This document shows positions 45,701 to 61,638 of a stretch of DNA of 64,000 nucleotides, in pieces. Under the pieces are notes generated by a model that searched no databases, was not told where the DNA came from, and was given only the letters and a program-made list of their open reading frames with translations. Positions within the stretch are counted from its first letter, which is position 1; each line of letters begins with the position of its first letter. The position numbers were made by a program, and so were the translations under genes. Source of the DNA: Xiphias gladius (taxonomy: Eukaryota > Chordata > Actinopteri > Istiophoriformes > Xiphiidae); the NCBI RefSeq assembly GCF_016859285.1, contig NC_053416.1:7075001-7139000 (forward strand). Reading direction: 5' to 3'.

Positions 45701-45873
45701 CGCAGTTTATCTCTGTTCTGTAGGACAATCTCAACATCAGTGAAGCTGCAAACTTCCTGGTCAAGCACATCATGGCCGCGGAGAATGACATCCTAAAAAC
45801 CGTGGTGCCAGACACCATCTCGCCTCAGCTCGACTCCAACAGGCAGATGAGCTGCTCTGGCTGTTTCAAGTAA
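41828..45873 (+). CDS. rab38: Ras-related protein Rab-38, complete
   Basis: Three coding exons: 41828-42056, 43798-44075 and 45724-45873 (657 bases, 218 residues). A second in-frame ATG at 41858 (MQSLRKEHLYK) lines up with the human start and would give 208 residues. It is a small GTPase of lysosome-related organelles that directs tyrosinase and Tyrp1 traffic to melanosomes, often with Rab32. Visible motifs: P-loop GDLGVGKTS, switch I YRATIGVDFALK, switch II WDIAGQERF, NKCD base-recognition motif, ETSAK, and C-terminal CSGC for geranylgeranylation. NNGIKMDQFCKDHGFVGWF and the CSGC tail favour Rab38 over Rab32. The segment before RLQLWDIAG reads SETV, one valine shorter than the human ETVV I remember. 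It sits just downstream of grm5, as in tetrapods. Confidence 0.93.
42057..43797 (+). other. rab38 intron 1 with CT/CA microsatellites
   Basis: Contains a short CT then CA tract at 42469-42513 and a second at 42677-42734. No exon or other element was recognised. Confidence 0.65.
44490..44690. repeat. Interspersed repeat candidate in rab38 intron 2
   Basis: The phrases TATGCTAAGCTAAGCTAACC, GCTGCTGGCTGTAGCTTCAT and ATTTAACTCTCAGCAAGAAT occur in order. I remember this arrangement as a common interspersed repeat of percomorph fish. It has no coding potential, and the family name and edges are uncertain. Confidence 0.5.
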
Positions 45874-48847
45874 TGACAGGAGGGGGCGATGGCGGGACAG
45901 AACAGAATGGAGTCACAGTGGGACAAAGAGGGACAGGCACACCACACGGCCTTCCGAGGAAATCTCAGTACCCATGGTGCAGTTCGGCTTCTTTGGTCCA
46001 AACATTTTAGTTTGCTGCATTTTAGTTCCTGCAGAAAACCAGAGCTGGCAAACTTTAGTTACATGGACTCGGAAGCTGCACAAGTATTTAAGAGAGTTTT
46101 GGTGACTCGTCACACTGAGTCCGTAACCGAGTGTTACGTCTTTGGCAGACAAACAATTAGAGCTTCAGTTAGACATAACAACCGTTTCTATGCTCTATGA
46201 TATGATGAATTAGATTATTTAAAGTATAAAACGGTCAAACTTGCTTCTGGGCCTGCTCCTTTTTAGCTGGTTGTGATAAGATTCTCAAACAACAGTTCAC
46301 TCCCTGACAAAACTGAACAAAAAGGATTAAATACTCCCCACACGGTTGATGCAACACACCTAAAGGTCTGCAGTGGCCATGACAGAATGGAAGAAGGAGT
46401 CTTGCTCAACTTGAATCTTTTTTTTCACCATTTCAAGAAAGTATGACTGTGTTGCTGTTCTCCCTCTATTAACCTCCACGTAAACTTGGTTAAAAAAAAA
46501 AAAACAGTTGGAGACATGCTGGCTTCCTGTAATGTTATTCTGTGAGAGCCAAAGAAAGGAGTATTGAGCAATTTCAGTGGCTTATATATCGTGTAATTAT
46601 GTGAATTTTGCACTTAAATTGTTTTATTTTTTAAAATGATTTGAAGTTATTTAACATGTGCTTATATGAGTGTAATGCTGGTTATTGTATTAAGTTGTGT
46701 TGCTCAAAATCCTTCGGACAGCCGACCTTTGCGTAAGCCTTGTTTAATCAGGCAGTTAAGCTAACAGCACATTTGTATTTATGTTAACAACTTGTTCGGA
46801 GCGATCGGCTGCAAAGAAAGGGAGAGTTTAACGCTTTAGACACACGAACACCCTGGAGCTTGCATAGCGTAACTTGTCTTTTATGGCCAGTGGGCGGTTC
46901 AGGTTCAAGGGTTCGAAGGCATGTCAGACATGTTCGCTCGTCAACAGAAGAGAGCGGTCGGTCTTCTTTGGCCGTAACATCAGACCAAAGGGATTTCTGC
47001 TTTTACCGGAGTTGACTCAGTTGTGCATGAGTGTTATTTTTCTTCCTCAGAAGAAAAATGATGTTGAGCGTCGGGCTCTAAACTGGACACTCTCGTGAGT
47101 TCGCTTGTAAAAGCCTAACCCTCAGTATCCATGGCAACTAGATCAAGCCTCTTTATGGGTTTCCTCTAACATCTGTGCGAAGCCCTTTCACGCCGCATTC
47201 ACAACCATACAGACACGGATGTGTGCGCAGGCGCTGATGCGTACACGCATACACACACACACGGATCTTTCCACTCTCCGTGTCCTTGTTCCTTTTTTAC
47301 TTCCTCTTTACTCCACTCCTAACCCACTCATTCTTCCATTATAGTTTCTCCTCCCGAAAAGCACTCTGTCAATACAATTGCTTCCACTGTCTTTCTTTTA
47401 AATGTCCTCTGCTTCTCTTTTCACATTAAACCTGCACAGGCTGTAGTTGCAGTACCAAAGGTGTTTTCTTTGCTGGCCCTGCACCTTTGTCTTACTTGGT
47501 AATAGTGTCTTCTGCACGTCTGCCAAGGCCTTTTTTTTTTCTTCCTCCTAAAACTTAAGACAGAGATGATTCGTGGCCTTAAATAACCCCATCGAATAGT
47601 GGTTTAAAATGTGCCAAAACTTGATTAAATCAAGTGCATTATGCATTGTGTTGCCATTTACACAAATGCACAGTAAGCATATAGTTACATATGTTACATT
47701 GCTTCCCCTCAGTCGCTGTTTGTCAGCAGTGTTTGCACAGCGCTTATAAGCCCGATCACAACAGTGTCACGTGTTATTGTGCGGGTTTCTTGTTTGCAAT
47801 TCCCGGCATCCACTTTAGGGCGTAACAGATTTAAACAATGCCTTCTCCACAGGAACCACAGTCTCACGGTGTTGGCTGGGCTCATCACGAGGACGTGTGA
47901 CATCATGCATCATTGGACATCAGCATTGTGTCACACTCCAGATTTTCGAGCTGATAGGGACTGAAGAAGAGCTGCACTGCTCACACGCACATTTGCACAC
48001 ATACATCTGTCTGTGTAGGACAAGACTTTGTGACAAATAGTTTAATGTTTTCATCCACGAGTAAGCTGCACATCTTTGTCTGATCACATCACTCGTGGAT
48101 TTTTCTTGTTTATTTATTGTAAAGTAGTAAAAATAAAAGAACTCATTTCACACATATCCCCTGTCCTGCGGTTTTTGTAACCCATTAATATACCTTGACA
48201 CCAAAGTACACTCATGCCATTTAACCTCTAACCTGGAACAAACCATTTTACAGCCTCTTGATCACTGTAGTACCTTAGGAGAGCTTCACAAACCACTGAC
48301 AGAGACAGCGGATCGACTTCCAAGTTTTATTAGTTTAGACTGAGAAAAGTGTGTTTGTGTGTGTCTTCGGGCTGATCCAGGACTCTCAGGTTCTCATTAG
48401 GGAAGCCACATGACTGAGTGGATTATTCTCTGCCTGAGGGATTAGATTTGGTCGTCTGCCCTTGGATCACGTTAATACGTCTGCCACCAACAACTCATTA
48501 AATGATCCAAAAGCACTACATAACCACTTTGGAAGAATCTTGTCATCTGAAATTCTTCAAGCAATAACTTGATTCAGACAAAAATTACTCTGTTCCTCAA
48601 AACGTTGTGAAAAAGAGTGTCATCATTTTTTAATGTTAATCACATTTCAAAACATATAATTAAGAATAAAACAGATTTTTGTGCAACAAAATGATCCACG
48701 TTTTGGTCTGTTAACTCTTCCTGTGACAAGACCTGGCTCCGATCTAACTATTCATTACTGGAATTATGAGCCTAACATATTGTGTTCTCTGTAGTTGTCC
48801 GGCTCTGCCAGAGAACCACCTACAGAAAAACACCCACAAATTCTCTC

Positions 48848-48855
48848 AGAGAGAA

Positions 48856-48888
<33 letters not shown>

Positions 48889-48890
48889 GG
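48848..48890. repeat. (GA)n low-complexity tract
   Basis: A purine-only run of GA units with occasional GG steps in the rab38-bach1 spacer. Confidence 0.85.
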
Positions 48891-49506
48891 AAGGAGAAGC
48901 AGGTGGAATAGAATGAGCTGGGAGAGAAGCGCTACTTAAATCTCATATCAACAAAAGGCTAAAGACAGCTCATCAAGAGTGCATGCAGGTAAGCAGAAGC
49001 AGAAGCAGACACATTAAAAAGGTCACACTGAACTGCCTTGGAAATATTTTCCAGACAGAATTCGCGCAGTTTATAACTGATAACTCTCAGTTACATTCAG
49101 CCATCTTAATCACATAGAGACCATCGGACTCTTGGCGAGCGACGTCATTCAGCTGCAAAAACTTAAATGATAGGAGAGACTTGAGCTGATATGGTCAAGT
49201 GTCAAACTCCCTGTCCTCGCCGCCGGTAATAGCTCATGTGGTGCCATCTGTTGTCAAATTAGTCACACTGCAGGCATTTTCTTCCCTTGCGTGTAAGTTA
49301 AAGATTCATAGATATAAGTTATGAATACTGATTTATTAGAAACAACTCTTTACTAATTTTCTAACCTCTCCTTTATTTTGAACTACACCGACTGAACTTT
49401 TTTGCCCTGAAAAGGTGACACACTACTAGAACTGACTAATTCCCAGGATGTCTCAGTTCCTCAAGAAAATCACAAAGGATAAACACTGTTGGGTGTGAAT
49501 GCCGGA

Positions 49507-49537
<31 letters not shown>

Positions 49538-51471
49538 TTAAAGTGAAGTGCAAGCGTTTGACAATGATTGGATTTTAAACTTAAACACAGGGTGTGAACA
49601 CAAACACATGCTTTTCCAAGTAATTACCTGATCCATCAGGGTGACTTTCTCATCTTTTAGCCCTTGCTTCCCAGTGACTCTCAATTCCCACTCATTAGTG
49701 TCAGAATCATGTTAGGTCATATTAACCTGACTGACCTTTGCCACCCCTTTATGACGAGGGAAAGAACTGCCTGTGAGAATGGCCCGACATTTCTGTGATT
49801 CACAGATCGTGGTATGGTTTTGTAATCAGCTCGGGAGTATTAAACTATGTTTTTCTCACATAAAAGAAAAGTGAGACATGAAACAACAGTCTCCGCTAAT
49901 TAAAATAGCCCCCGGAGAGAGGAGGAGGGGGGGAGTGAAGAGAGAGTGAGGAGAAAGAGAAGCTCAGAAAGTGAATTAAAAGTAACAGAGGCGAGATTAG
50001 GTGGGGGAGAGTGACTAAGATTCAGGAGGTAGAAACATGAAAGACTAAGTGCATTATTAAGTCATTATTATAATTATGATCTTTTTATTATTACATTACT
50101 TTTCAATAATACTACATTGCACCAACAATCATCTAAATAAGTGGAGGATGATCAAATCACACACCTTTTACTGTTTGGAGCAGTTTTTGTTCTGTTTTAA
50201 TGTTGATTGGTTCTGTTTCACTTTTTCTTAAAAAAATGCATGGAATCCATTTGGAAATAGTCACATAAAGACACAGTCATTTTTGTGCACTAAAAAATAA
50301 AGGAAAAGAGAAGAAGAGAAATTTGCAGAGCAAATACCGTAGAACATGTCTGTACAGCTCTAAGTCCATTGACTATGCATGCCTTGCCACTAGAGGGCAA
50401 TAAGCACCAGCGTTATCATATATCAGTGTGACTGATTGTGTAGTCTGCAGTTGGCTTGGTGTGAGAAAAAAAAAAACATTCTTATGTCATTAACCATGAC
50501 TAAATGTCCTAACAGCTCTATCCTGAAAAATACAATATGGTTACTCAGCATTTTCTCATAAAATCAATGTATACCTGATTTTTTTCTATTTATAGTGTTA
50601 TTCATTTCATACTTGACTTCAATCATTTTAAGACCGGCCGCAACGTGATGATTATCATGCAGAAAATTAATCTAGAAAAATACATACACGCACAATACAG
50701 CGAAAGTGGATCTTGAGCAATCAGGGGGAGAAGTTGCGAAGCTGATTTTCTGTGAAAAAGTCCTGAGTGTCGGAGATCTACTGGGAGAAAGTCAACGGGA
50801 TATGGAGTAAAGAATGGGATGCACAAAACAAAAATAATAATGATTGTGCTGTTGGTGGTAGGATACAGGGGACACAAAATATAAACATAAATCTGCTGGC
50901 GCTGCATCCATCAATTGGTAATTGCTTCATTGCTGGCTTGATCCTTGACAGTAATTTAGAATAGCGTGTTAAGATAATCAGATTGTGGGTAACACACGGT
51001 ATTTTCCACCTAATAAAAAGAGAAGAGTCCAGCGGCTGCCGTAATACAACACAGGCACACAATGTGGGACTTCGATGACTTTTCATTACACAGTGTGAGG
51101 GAGCTCTTCCCCTAAAAGTAGAGCTACTTTGTTCAAGTATAAAAACTTTGCTGAAGTGCATTTTCTGTAGACAGCACGTTTAGCATGTGCAACCTAGGAG
51201 AGCTCGGTCACTGTGTTGAGCTGAGGAGAGGCAACCGCAGTGACAGCCTGAAATATGAGAGCCAGACATGCGGCCAGAAGGTAAACATGGAACACTATGT
51301 CAAGTCTTTGTCTGGTTTTGGTGCAAAAAGCTGTGGTGTGCTGTACTCTACATATCGACGGCAAAACCAACACTGTGTGCAATGTATGCTGAATTATCCT
51401 GTTAGCACCTGAGAATCATATCATATCAAACTGTATCAAAAATGTTTTTTTTAAACAAATAAAGTACACAC

Positions 51472-51474
<3 letters not shown>

Positions 51475-51504
<30 letters not shown>
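51475..51504. repeat. (TA)n microsatellite
   Basis: About 14 TA units, flanked on the right by CATATATG. It lies about 0.6 kb beyond the bach1 stop codon. Confidence 0.9.
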
Positions 51505-51510
<6 letters not shown>

Positions 51511-51939
51511 TGTAAGGATGAATTTTTAGTCATCCTGAGGTAATCAAACACCGTAGCATGTCACAAATACAGAGAGCGTTGTTCCCACTGATTTGTGTTT
51601 AAAGCTGTGATTGTCTGAGTGCTGAAATCTTAACATTCTCAAGGTGCACCCTTGGCTGTGTTGATTTGTAAGCAGGTGCCTTTTGCCTTTAACCAGAAAA
51701 CAAACTAGTAATAAGCTAGTTGCAATGCTGGAAACATTCTCTACAGAAGGTCATCAAAGACCTGTAATCAGTAGAAAAGTAAATTGAATGGTTTTGAACA
51801 TCTGGAATGCATTCCTGACCTCTCAATATGCTGTAAGTCTTGGGTTTAAATAAAAAAGCATGAGTTTATTAAAACTTGTGTGGCCTTGTCATTATAAATG
51901 CACTGTCATTTTATGATAAGAGCACAAGGATGTGATTGC

Positions 51940-51945
51940 TTTATT
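51940..51945 (-). terminator. Candidate poly(A) signal of bach1
   Basis: AATAAA on the minus strand, about 140 bases after the bach1 stop codon. A short 3' UTR would result; further signals downstream are possible. Confidence 0.45.
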
Positions 51946-52082
51946 TTTCAGGCTGTACTCAGTTCACAGTCCATGGTAATGTCCTTAGATACTGTATGAT
52001 ACAGGGAGGGAACCTCTGGTTTAATAACCAGTTTGAGATCACAACCACAGGCTCCCCGATCCCGTAAGTTTCACTGGAGCTT

Positions 52083-56641
<4,559 letters not shown>

Positions 56642-56924
56642 CAGGGATATCTATTTGTACACACAAACATACACACATGACCATAGTTCACCACTTCCCC
56701 TGTTTCAGGATATATCCTTAATACATTTTACATGAAAATAACAACAACAAAAAAAGGCATGCTTACCTTACACAGCTGACTTTATATATCCAAGTTTCTT
56801 AGAGGGGTAAAGAAAGTCCCAGCTGTTGAGCACACATGGTTATTTCTAAATGGAATGCCGTCCAACCAGGCTACGCTTCCCAGAAAACCTTATCTCAACT
56901 CGGTTACAAACTAAAAGCTGCACT

Positions 56925-56983
56925 TGACTCAGTCATATGGCCTGTGTGTGAGTATGTGAGAGGGAGGGAGACATAGAGGGAGA

Positions 56984-57022
<39 letters not shown>

Positions 57023-57060
57023 GCAACAGCTCTGGGTGTAACAGAGCAAGCGCTGACTCA
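56925..57060. promoter_or_regulatory. Two TRE/ARE-like sites upstream of bach1
   Basis: TGACTCA occurs at 56925-56931 and again at 57054-57060. The second is part of GCTGACTCA, which on the bach1 strand reads TGAGTCAGC and fits the ARE/MARE half-site pattern TGA(G/C)NNNGC. NRF2, AP-1 and BACH1 with small Maf bind such sites, so self- or NRF2-regulation is possible. They lie 290-420 bases before the start codon. Confidence 0.4.
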
Positions 57061-57520
57061 TGCACTCCTGCTGATAAAGGATGAGCAAGCACTTTTCCCG
57101 TCCATACCAATCCCACCCTTGGATCCGTCTGGTAAACTAACAGGCTTCTCCCGTAAAATCCCTTCATAGATTTGCCCCAAACACAATGCAAAGATTAAGA
57201 TGAAGGTTGGGAATATAAACCCAGTGTTTAGACAGGATCTTGTCTGTTGACAGTGTCTTTAGATTTAGATCACTGTGGACTTACTCAACTGCAGACACGG
57301 TCAATTTTGAGAACAAGTTGTGTAAAAACAGAGTGCAAAAACGAATGAAACTGACCTGTTGCAAGGAGGGGGAGGTTATAATGTAATCTAAAGGTTAATG
57401 TTTCTCAATAGGTCCTTGTTGGTCTCATATCTCGCTTTTCCAGGTAGCAGCAAATCTTTCTGATACTTCAGTTCACGTCTTCTTTGTTGTGTGTTTGTAT
57501 GTGTTTGAGCCTCTGTGTCA

Positions 57521-57549
57521 GAGAGAGAGAGAGAGATGGAGAGAGAGAT

Positions 57550-57588
<39 letters not shown>

Positions 57589-57606
57589 GAGAGAGAGAGA
57601 GAGAGA
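57521..57606. repeat. (GA)n low-complexity tract
   Basis: A purine-rich run of GA units with a few TG, TA and CA interruptions, about 0.9 kb upstream of the bach1 start codon. Confidence 0.9.
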
Positions 57607-58893
57607 ATGTGCGCTGCTAGCAGGTGTAGAGTAAATTAACAGCTGTAAAAGAGTACCAACACAACTAATCTAATTAAATATTTGCCCTATAGGGATTTTA
57701 CATTTTTTTGTGTGGCTCTTGAGGTGTCAGGTACGTTAATACTGCCCGAAAAAAAAACTGTGAAAGAAAAACACAAAGCCTGGATGACCAGCGTGGCAAG
57801 TGAGTTTTGTAGAAGGAAAAGGTGCACGTTAAAAGCTAGGCGCCGGGGAATAAAATACAAGAGAAAGGAATAATCATCTTTACAAAGCACTGTTGCCAAT
57901 GTCACATGTTTTGGGGGAGGAAGAGGGAAGCCGGACTGAAGCTGGCCAATCAGGTGACTGTTTCATAATTCCAGAATGAGCTAATCTCTTTATGAAAAAA
58001 AAAAAACAAAAAAAAAAACAAAAAACAACCAAGTTCCTTTTTCCATGTAAGCGGCACAATATGTTCATAAAGCACACAACAGACACAACAGCACCGGCAT
58101 AGAGAAATGAAACTATAGTAAGGAACTGATGCTGGCTGGTGTTAAAATAAAATGTATTTTATTATTAGACGAGGACGATAACAGTTTATCTTGTTGTATA
58201 GTTCCCATTCTACAGGTGAGTGAGACACGCTACATCAAAAAATGTACAACTCTTACAGTGTTGTGTCGCGGCAAATACTTATTGCAAAATGGGTAATCCC
58301 CCTCTGTCTTTTGCTGTTCCTCACAAACGGCTATAGTTCCCCCATCCCTAACACCCACCGCGTTCAGCACTCATCTCATTTCCTTTTTACCATAACAGGA
58401 ATTTGACAGGAAAGTATTAGGGAGGGAGAGAGGGGGGGCACTCCTCAGAATACAACATTTGGACCACATCATACCACCTTTGGCTCCCTCCACAGACCTC
58501 AGGGTAAAAGATCTGAGTCTCCACAGGACCTGAGACAGATATCAGAATATCTGGTCACATTCACAGTAGCTGACATCATATGAATATATACTGTGAGGTA
58601 TTGCAATAGCGACCAACAACATGACATAGTAACAAAACAGTACTCAGAAAATTGGCCTTGTGTCATAGCGTGGTAGAATCACTATAACAACTTCACACAG
58701 ATGATGACGGTACATCTGTGGTTCTGAAAGATGACTCGGAAGTTAATAAACACAGCGCCTTTTTGTGTAATTAGCAGATTCACAGACTGTAGCTGTGTAG
58801 AATGAGCATTAGCTGAGCCTTGATTTCTGGTTGGTTTCCTGCTCTGGTGTCGGCTGGATGTCTGGAGGTCTCAGGTCCTGCGGAGATCAGAGG

Positions 58894-59074
58894 TCACGAG
58901 GAGTCCTGCCTCGTTCGACTGGTCAGGCAGAGCCTCTCCAGCTGCTGGGCGCGCTCGTTGTGGACGGTCACCAAGTTGCGGTTCTCCTCTGTTAGGCGCC
59001 GAAACTCGTCTTCCAGGCGGGCAATCTCCATGGCAACCTTCTCGTCCTCCACCCGCTCTGCCAGCAACTTACGC
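58894..59074 (-). CDS. map3k7cl: MAP3K7 C-terminal-like protein, last coding exon (partial)
   Basis: On the minus strand a tag acceptor at 59075-59077 opens a 181-base exon that ends in TGA (58894-58896). It gives 59 residues after a split codon: RKLLAERVEDEKVAMEIARL, then EDEFRRLTEENRNL, QQLERL, and the end RQDSS. A charged heptad pattern shows a coiled coil. Human MAP3K7CL, as I remember it, ends with REFEALTEENRTL, QLEKL and KRQGSS, a close match in order and spacing. MAP3K7 (TAK1) itself has a related tail and is the main alternative, but adjacency to bach1, as on human chromosome 21, favours map3k7cl. The tail of TAK1 binds TAB2/TAB3; the function of MAP3K7CL is poorly known. Upstream exons were not found before the window edge. 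Confidence 0.78.
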
Positions 59075-60132
59075 CTACATGGGCAAGTGGGATCAAGAGT
59101 TTAGGAGCAGGTGCAAGTTCTTACATTTATTTTTAAAACAAAATCCCATCAAAACGCATTAAAGAGTATAGCATTTCACCAAAATCTATAATTAACTGAC
59201 TGTTGAGTCACTTTTTTATTTTCTATCTCTTCCTGCTTACTCTTTCTCAGTTGTACTGAAAGCTGTACCAGTGTACATTTTGGCCGGAGGCAGAGAAAAA
59301 CCAATGATAGGTTCCCAGCTCAGAGCAAAGCAGATTTGCAGACGATCACCCACATTCATACCTATGAGGAAATTAGAGTCCACAGCTGTCTTGTTTCTAT
59401 AATGTGACAGGAAACCTTCGAGACCGAAATAGCCATGGAAACAATGCAAACTTACAGGAAGGGCTGAACTGAGAAAAAAAACACTGATCCTGCTTGGTGT
59501 AGAGCAACAAAGATAACCTCCGTGGTTGGAGCAAATAAGACACTTGGTGGCCATGGTGAAATACAGCATAATACAGTTGTGTTCAAGTGCATCACCATTA
59601 GCTGTAGAGACGGGCAGGTTTAATGGTCTCCCCGAGAAGAAAAAGCTTGTTTTATTGGTTACTAAGATGATTTAAGGGCCACACTTTTTAGCAAAATATT
59701 CTTCATTTCTGTTGAGGTCTTCTGGATGGAGGATTATAAAACCTGAGTTGTGTTTTAGGGAGAATTTTTTTTTTCTGGCAGATTTTATTTGCCACATACG
59801 GAAACAAAGATAAAGGTCTTTGTTTGGTATGTAATGTTAAATGGAGGAAGTTATGCTAATATCTGACAAACGTATTTCTGGTGTCTTAAGTCCATGTGGG
59901 CTGGCAACGACTAATTCGATTTTTTTTTTCTGATCTCATCATGCTATGTCTCTCAATAAAAGTAACTGAGCTGAATGACTCTGACACCAGTTCAGGCAGA
60001 ATGACATGACTTTGCCTGGCAAACAGCCATCAGCCTTTGGACTTCGAGAGGCGGTATAATCACATGTGCGTGCACATGTGTGTGTGCACAACATGTGTCA
60101 GGCCCTCATGCCTGAGAGTGTGTGAACATCAG

Positions 60133-60136
<4 letters not shown>

Positions 60137-60210
<74 letters not shown>

Positions 60211-60410
60211 GGTCCGACTTAGGTTACTTGTCCAATTGGGGGCAAACGCCGTGTACCCAGTTGTGAAAAAGCTGATGTTTGGGTCAGTGGTTAAGGCTAG
60301 GTTAGGTTAAGGTTAGGGTAAAGGTTAGGGTTAGGCAAGTAGTGGTTGTGGTTAGGGTCAGGATAGGTCTCCAGGAAATGAATGCAAGTCTAATTAATTG
60401 CCCCCAAAAA
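60137..60410. repeat. (GT)n followed by degenerate TTAGGG-like repeat
   Basis: About 36 GT units are followed by a unique spacer (60210-60290), then GGTTAGG/GGTTAAGG/GGTTAGGG units to about 60358. I remember this combination (GT run, ACCCAGTT...GAAAAAGCTGAT, then GTTAGG units, then CCAGGAAATGAATG) as a recurrent interspersed repeat in percomorph fish. It is therefore more likely a dispersed repeat than a telomere scar. Confidence 0.6.
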
Positions 60411-60733
60411 ACAAATTTGTGTTTTAATAAGAAGTTAATTAACTTATTAACTTTTGGTGAAAAATCCTTTTATTCAAAATTAATACAGTTGAAAATAATT
60501 GTAAAATTACTTTACAATTAATATGGTACCCAATATGTTATATTCATACAGAGAATCAATTTTTAATCAGACTTTGTTCAGTCCGAGCTGGCCAATCACT
60601 CAACTCTGAACTATGGTCAGTAGACTATTGATTTCAAAACTTCTTTTCTTCAGATCTACAAGTAAGAACCTTTTTTTTTTTTTTTTTTTTAAAAAGACAT
60701 AACTTTTTCATAGAAACTATGACATACAGTATG

Positions 60734-61638
60734 TACACTTCTGTTCAAAAGTTTTAGAAAACCTCAATTTTTCCAGTTCTTACTAAAAATTACATGGCCT
60801 AATGTCTCAGTGTACCCTGAAATTAAAGCATAGAAAAATTAAATAATAAGGTTTTTTTTTTAAAAAAAAACAAAAACAAAAAAGAGGAATCAGGGAATCT
60901 TAAATCCTAAATTGAATCTAAATTTTTGAGTCATCCAGCAGCGAAACACATTTTGTGGAAATGGAAATCAAATATTGTTCAGAAATTTCGTCCCAACACT
61001 GTTGAGAAGTTCCTACAAAGGTGTCGCACATGCAGGCTGCTTTGCTCTCACCTTCTGTTCAGTCCATCTCAAACTAGCTCCATGGGGTTTAGGTCTGGAG
61101 ACTGTGCTGGTCTTCCATCACGTGAAGCCGCCGTCTCGTTCTTTTCTTCTAATGTTTTGGGTCATTATCTTTCTCCAGGATGAATCCCTGACCAACCGGT
61201 CTGTCTTCCTCTATTACTTGTCTTTTTCTCACCATTCTGATAGCAATGCACAGCACTACTTCCTGCAGTACAGTATTGTCCTAATAATGCATCAGAGGGT
61301 GTAGTAACACAGTTTGTTCCAACACTAACTTTGTACAGACAGAGGGTTTGTAAGTCATCAGCAAAAGTTGGGGAACCTGTAGGAATTGTTTGCATTAACT
61401 TTCAAGGCCTCATTTACTTCAATTGCTGCAGGAAAGCAGCATCTTCTTAATCCCTGAAAAAGGCCTGTTTTCAATTAAATTTAGATAATTTTTCAGTTTT
61501 TGGTGAACTAATTTTTTTGTCACCTTGGGCAGTTTACGCTTTTGTACCATTTAAGGTTACTGACTGGACTTAAACTGCATAAATATCAATAAAGACTGGA
61601 AAAATAAGGGTGTTCTAAAACTTTTCATCGGTAGTGTA
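60734..61638 (-). mobile_element. Tc1/mariner-type DNA transposon remnant
   Basis: The two ends are imperfect inverted copies: the left reads TACACTTCTGTTCAAAAGTT and the right, reverse-complemented, TACACTACCGATGAAAAGTT, both continuing TTAGAA and later TTTTTCCAGT. TA dinucleotides border both ends. On the minus strand 61080-61117 encodes RPAQSPDLNPME, the signature around the second catalytic Asp of Tc1 transposases (usual form WPAQSPDLNPIE), followed soon by a stop. At about 905 bases it is shorter than a full Tc1 of 1.3-1.6 kb, so it has an internal deletion and is decayed. Confidence 0.85.

Larger units (their letters stand above)
45874..52082. other. Long spacer between rab38 and bach1 (convergent)
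   Basis: Holds the rab38 3' UTR at its left and the bach1 3' end at its right. Repeats seen: a GA tract at 48848-48890, a short CA tract at 49509-49532, and a TA tract at 51475-51504. A plus-strand AATAAA lies near 48131. Open frames such as 45889-46200 and 50767-50964 carry no recognisable domain. This is the place where the chromosome-11-type and chromosome-21-type blocks of tetrapods meet. Confidence 0.6.
56642..58893. other. Upstream region of bach1 and 3' flank of the map3k7cl-like gene
   Basis: Contains a (GT)n at 56987-57020, a GA-rich tract at 57521-57606, and two TGACTCA cores. The right part (from about 58100) probably holds the long 3' UTR of the map3k7cl-like gene on the minus strand. 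A minus-strand AATAAA lies near 58156. No coding exon was recognised. Confidence 0.55.

Noticed and set aside
48051-48113. Inverted repeat ATCCACGAGT...ACTCGTGGAT
   Set aside because: Only ten pairs with a wide loop; likely chance or a weak structure, with no neighbouring feature to support a function.
50623-51161. Overlapping minus-strand open frames between rab38 and bach1
   Set aside because: No domain, low complexity, no splice or start context.
60290-60360. TTAGGG-like units as a relic telomere or chromosome fusion point
   Set aside because: Units are degenerate and few, and the flanks resemble a dispersed repeat with the same GT and GTTAGG arrangement.
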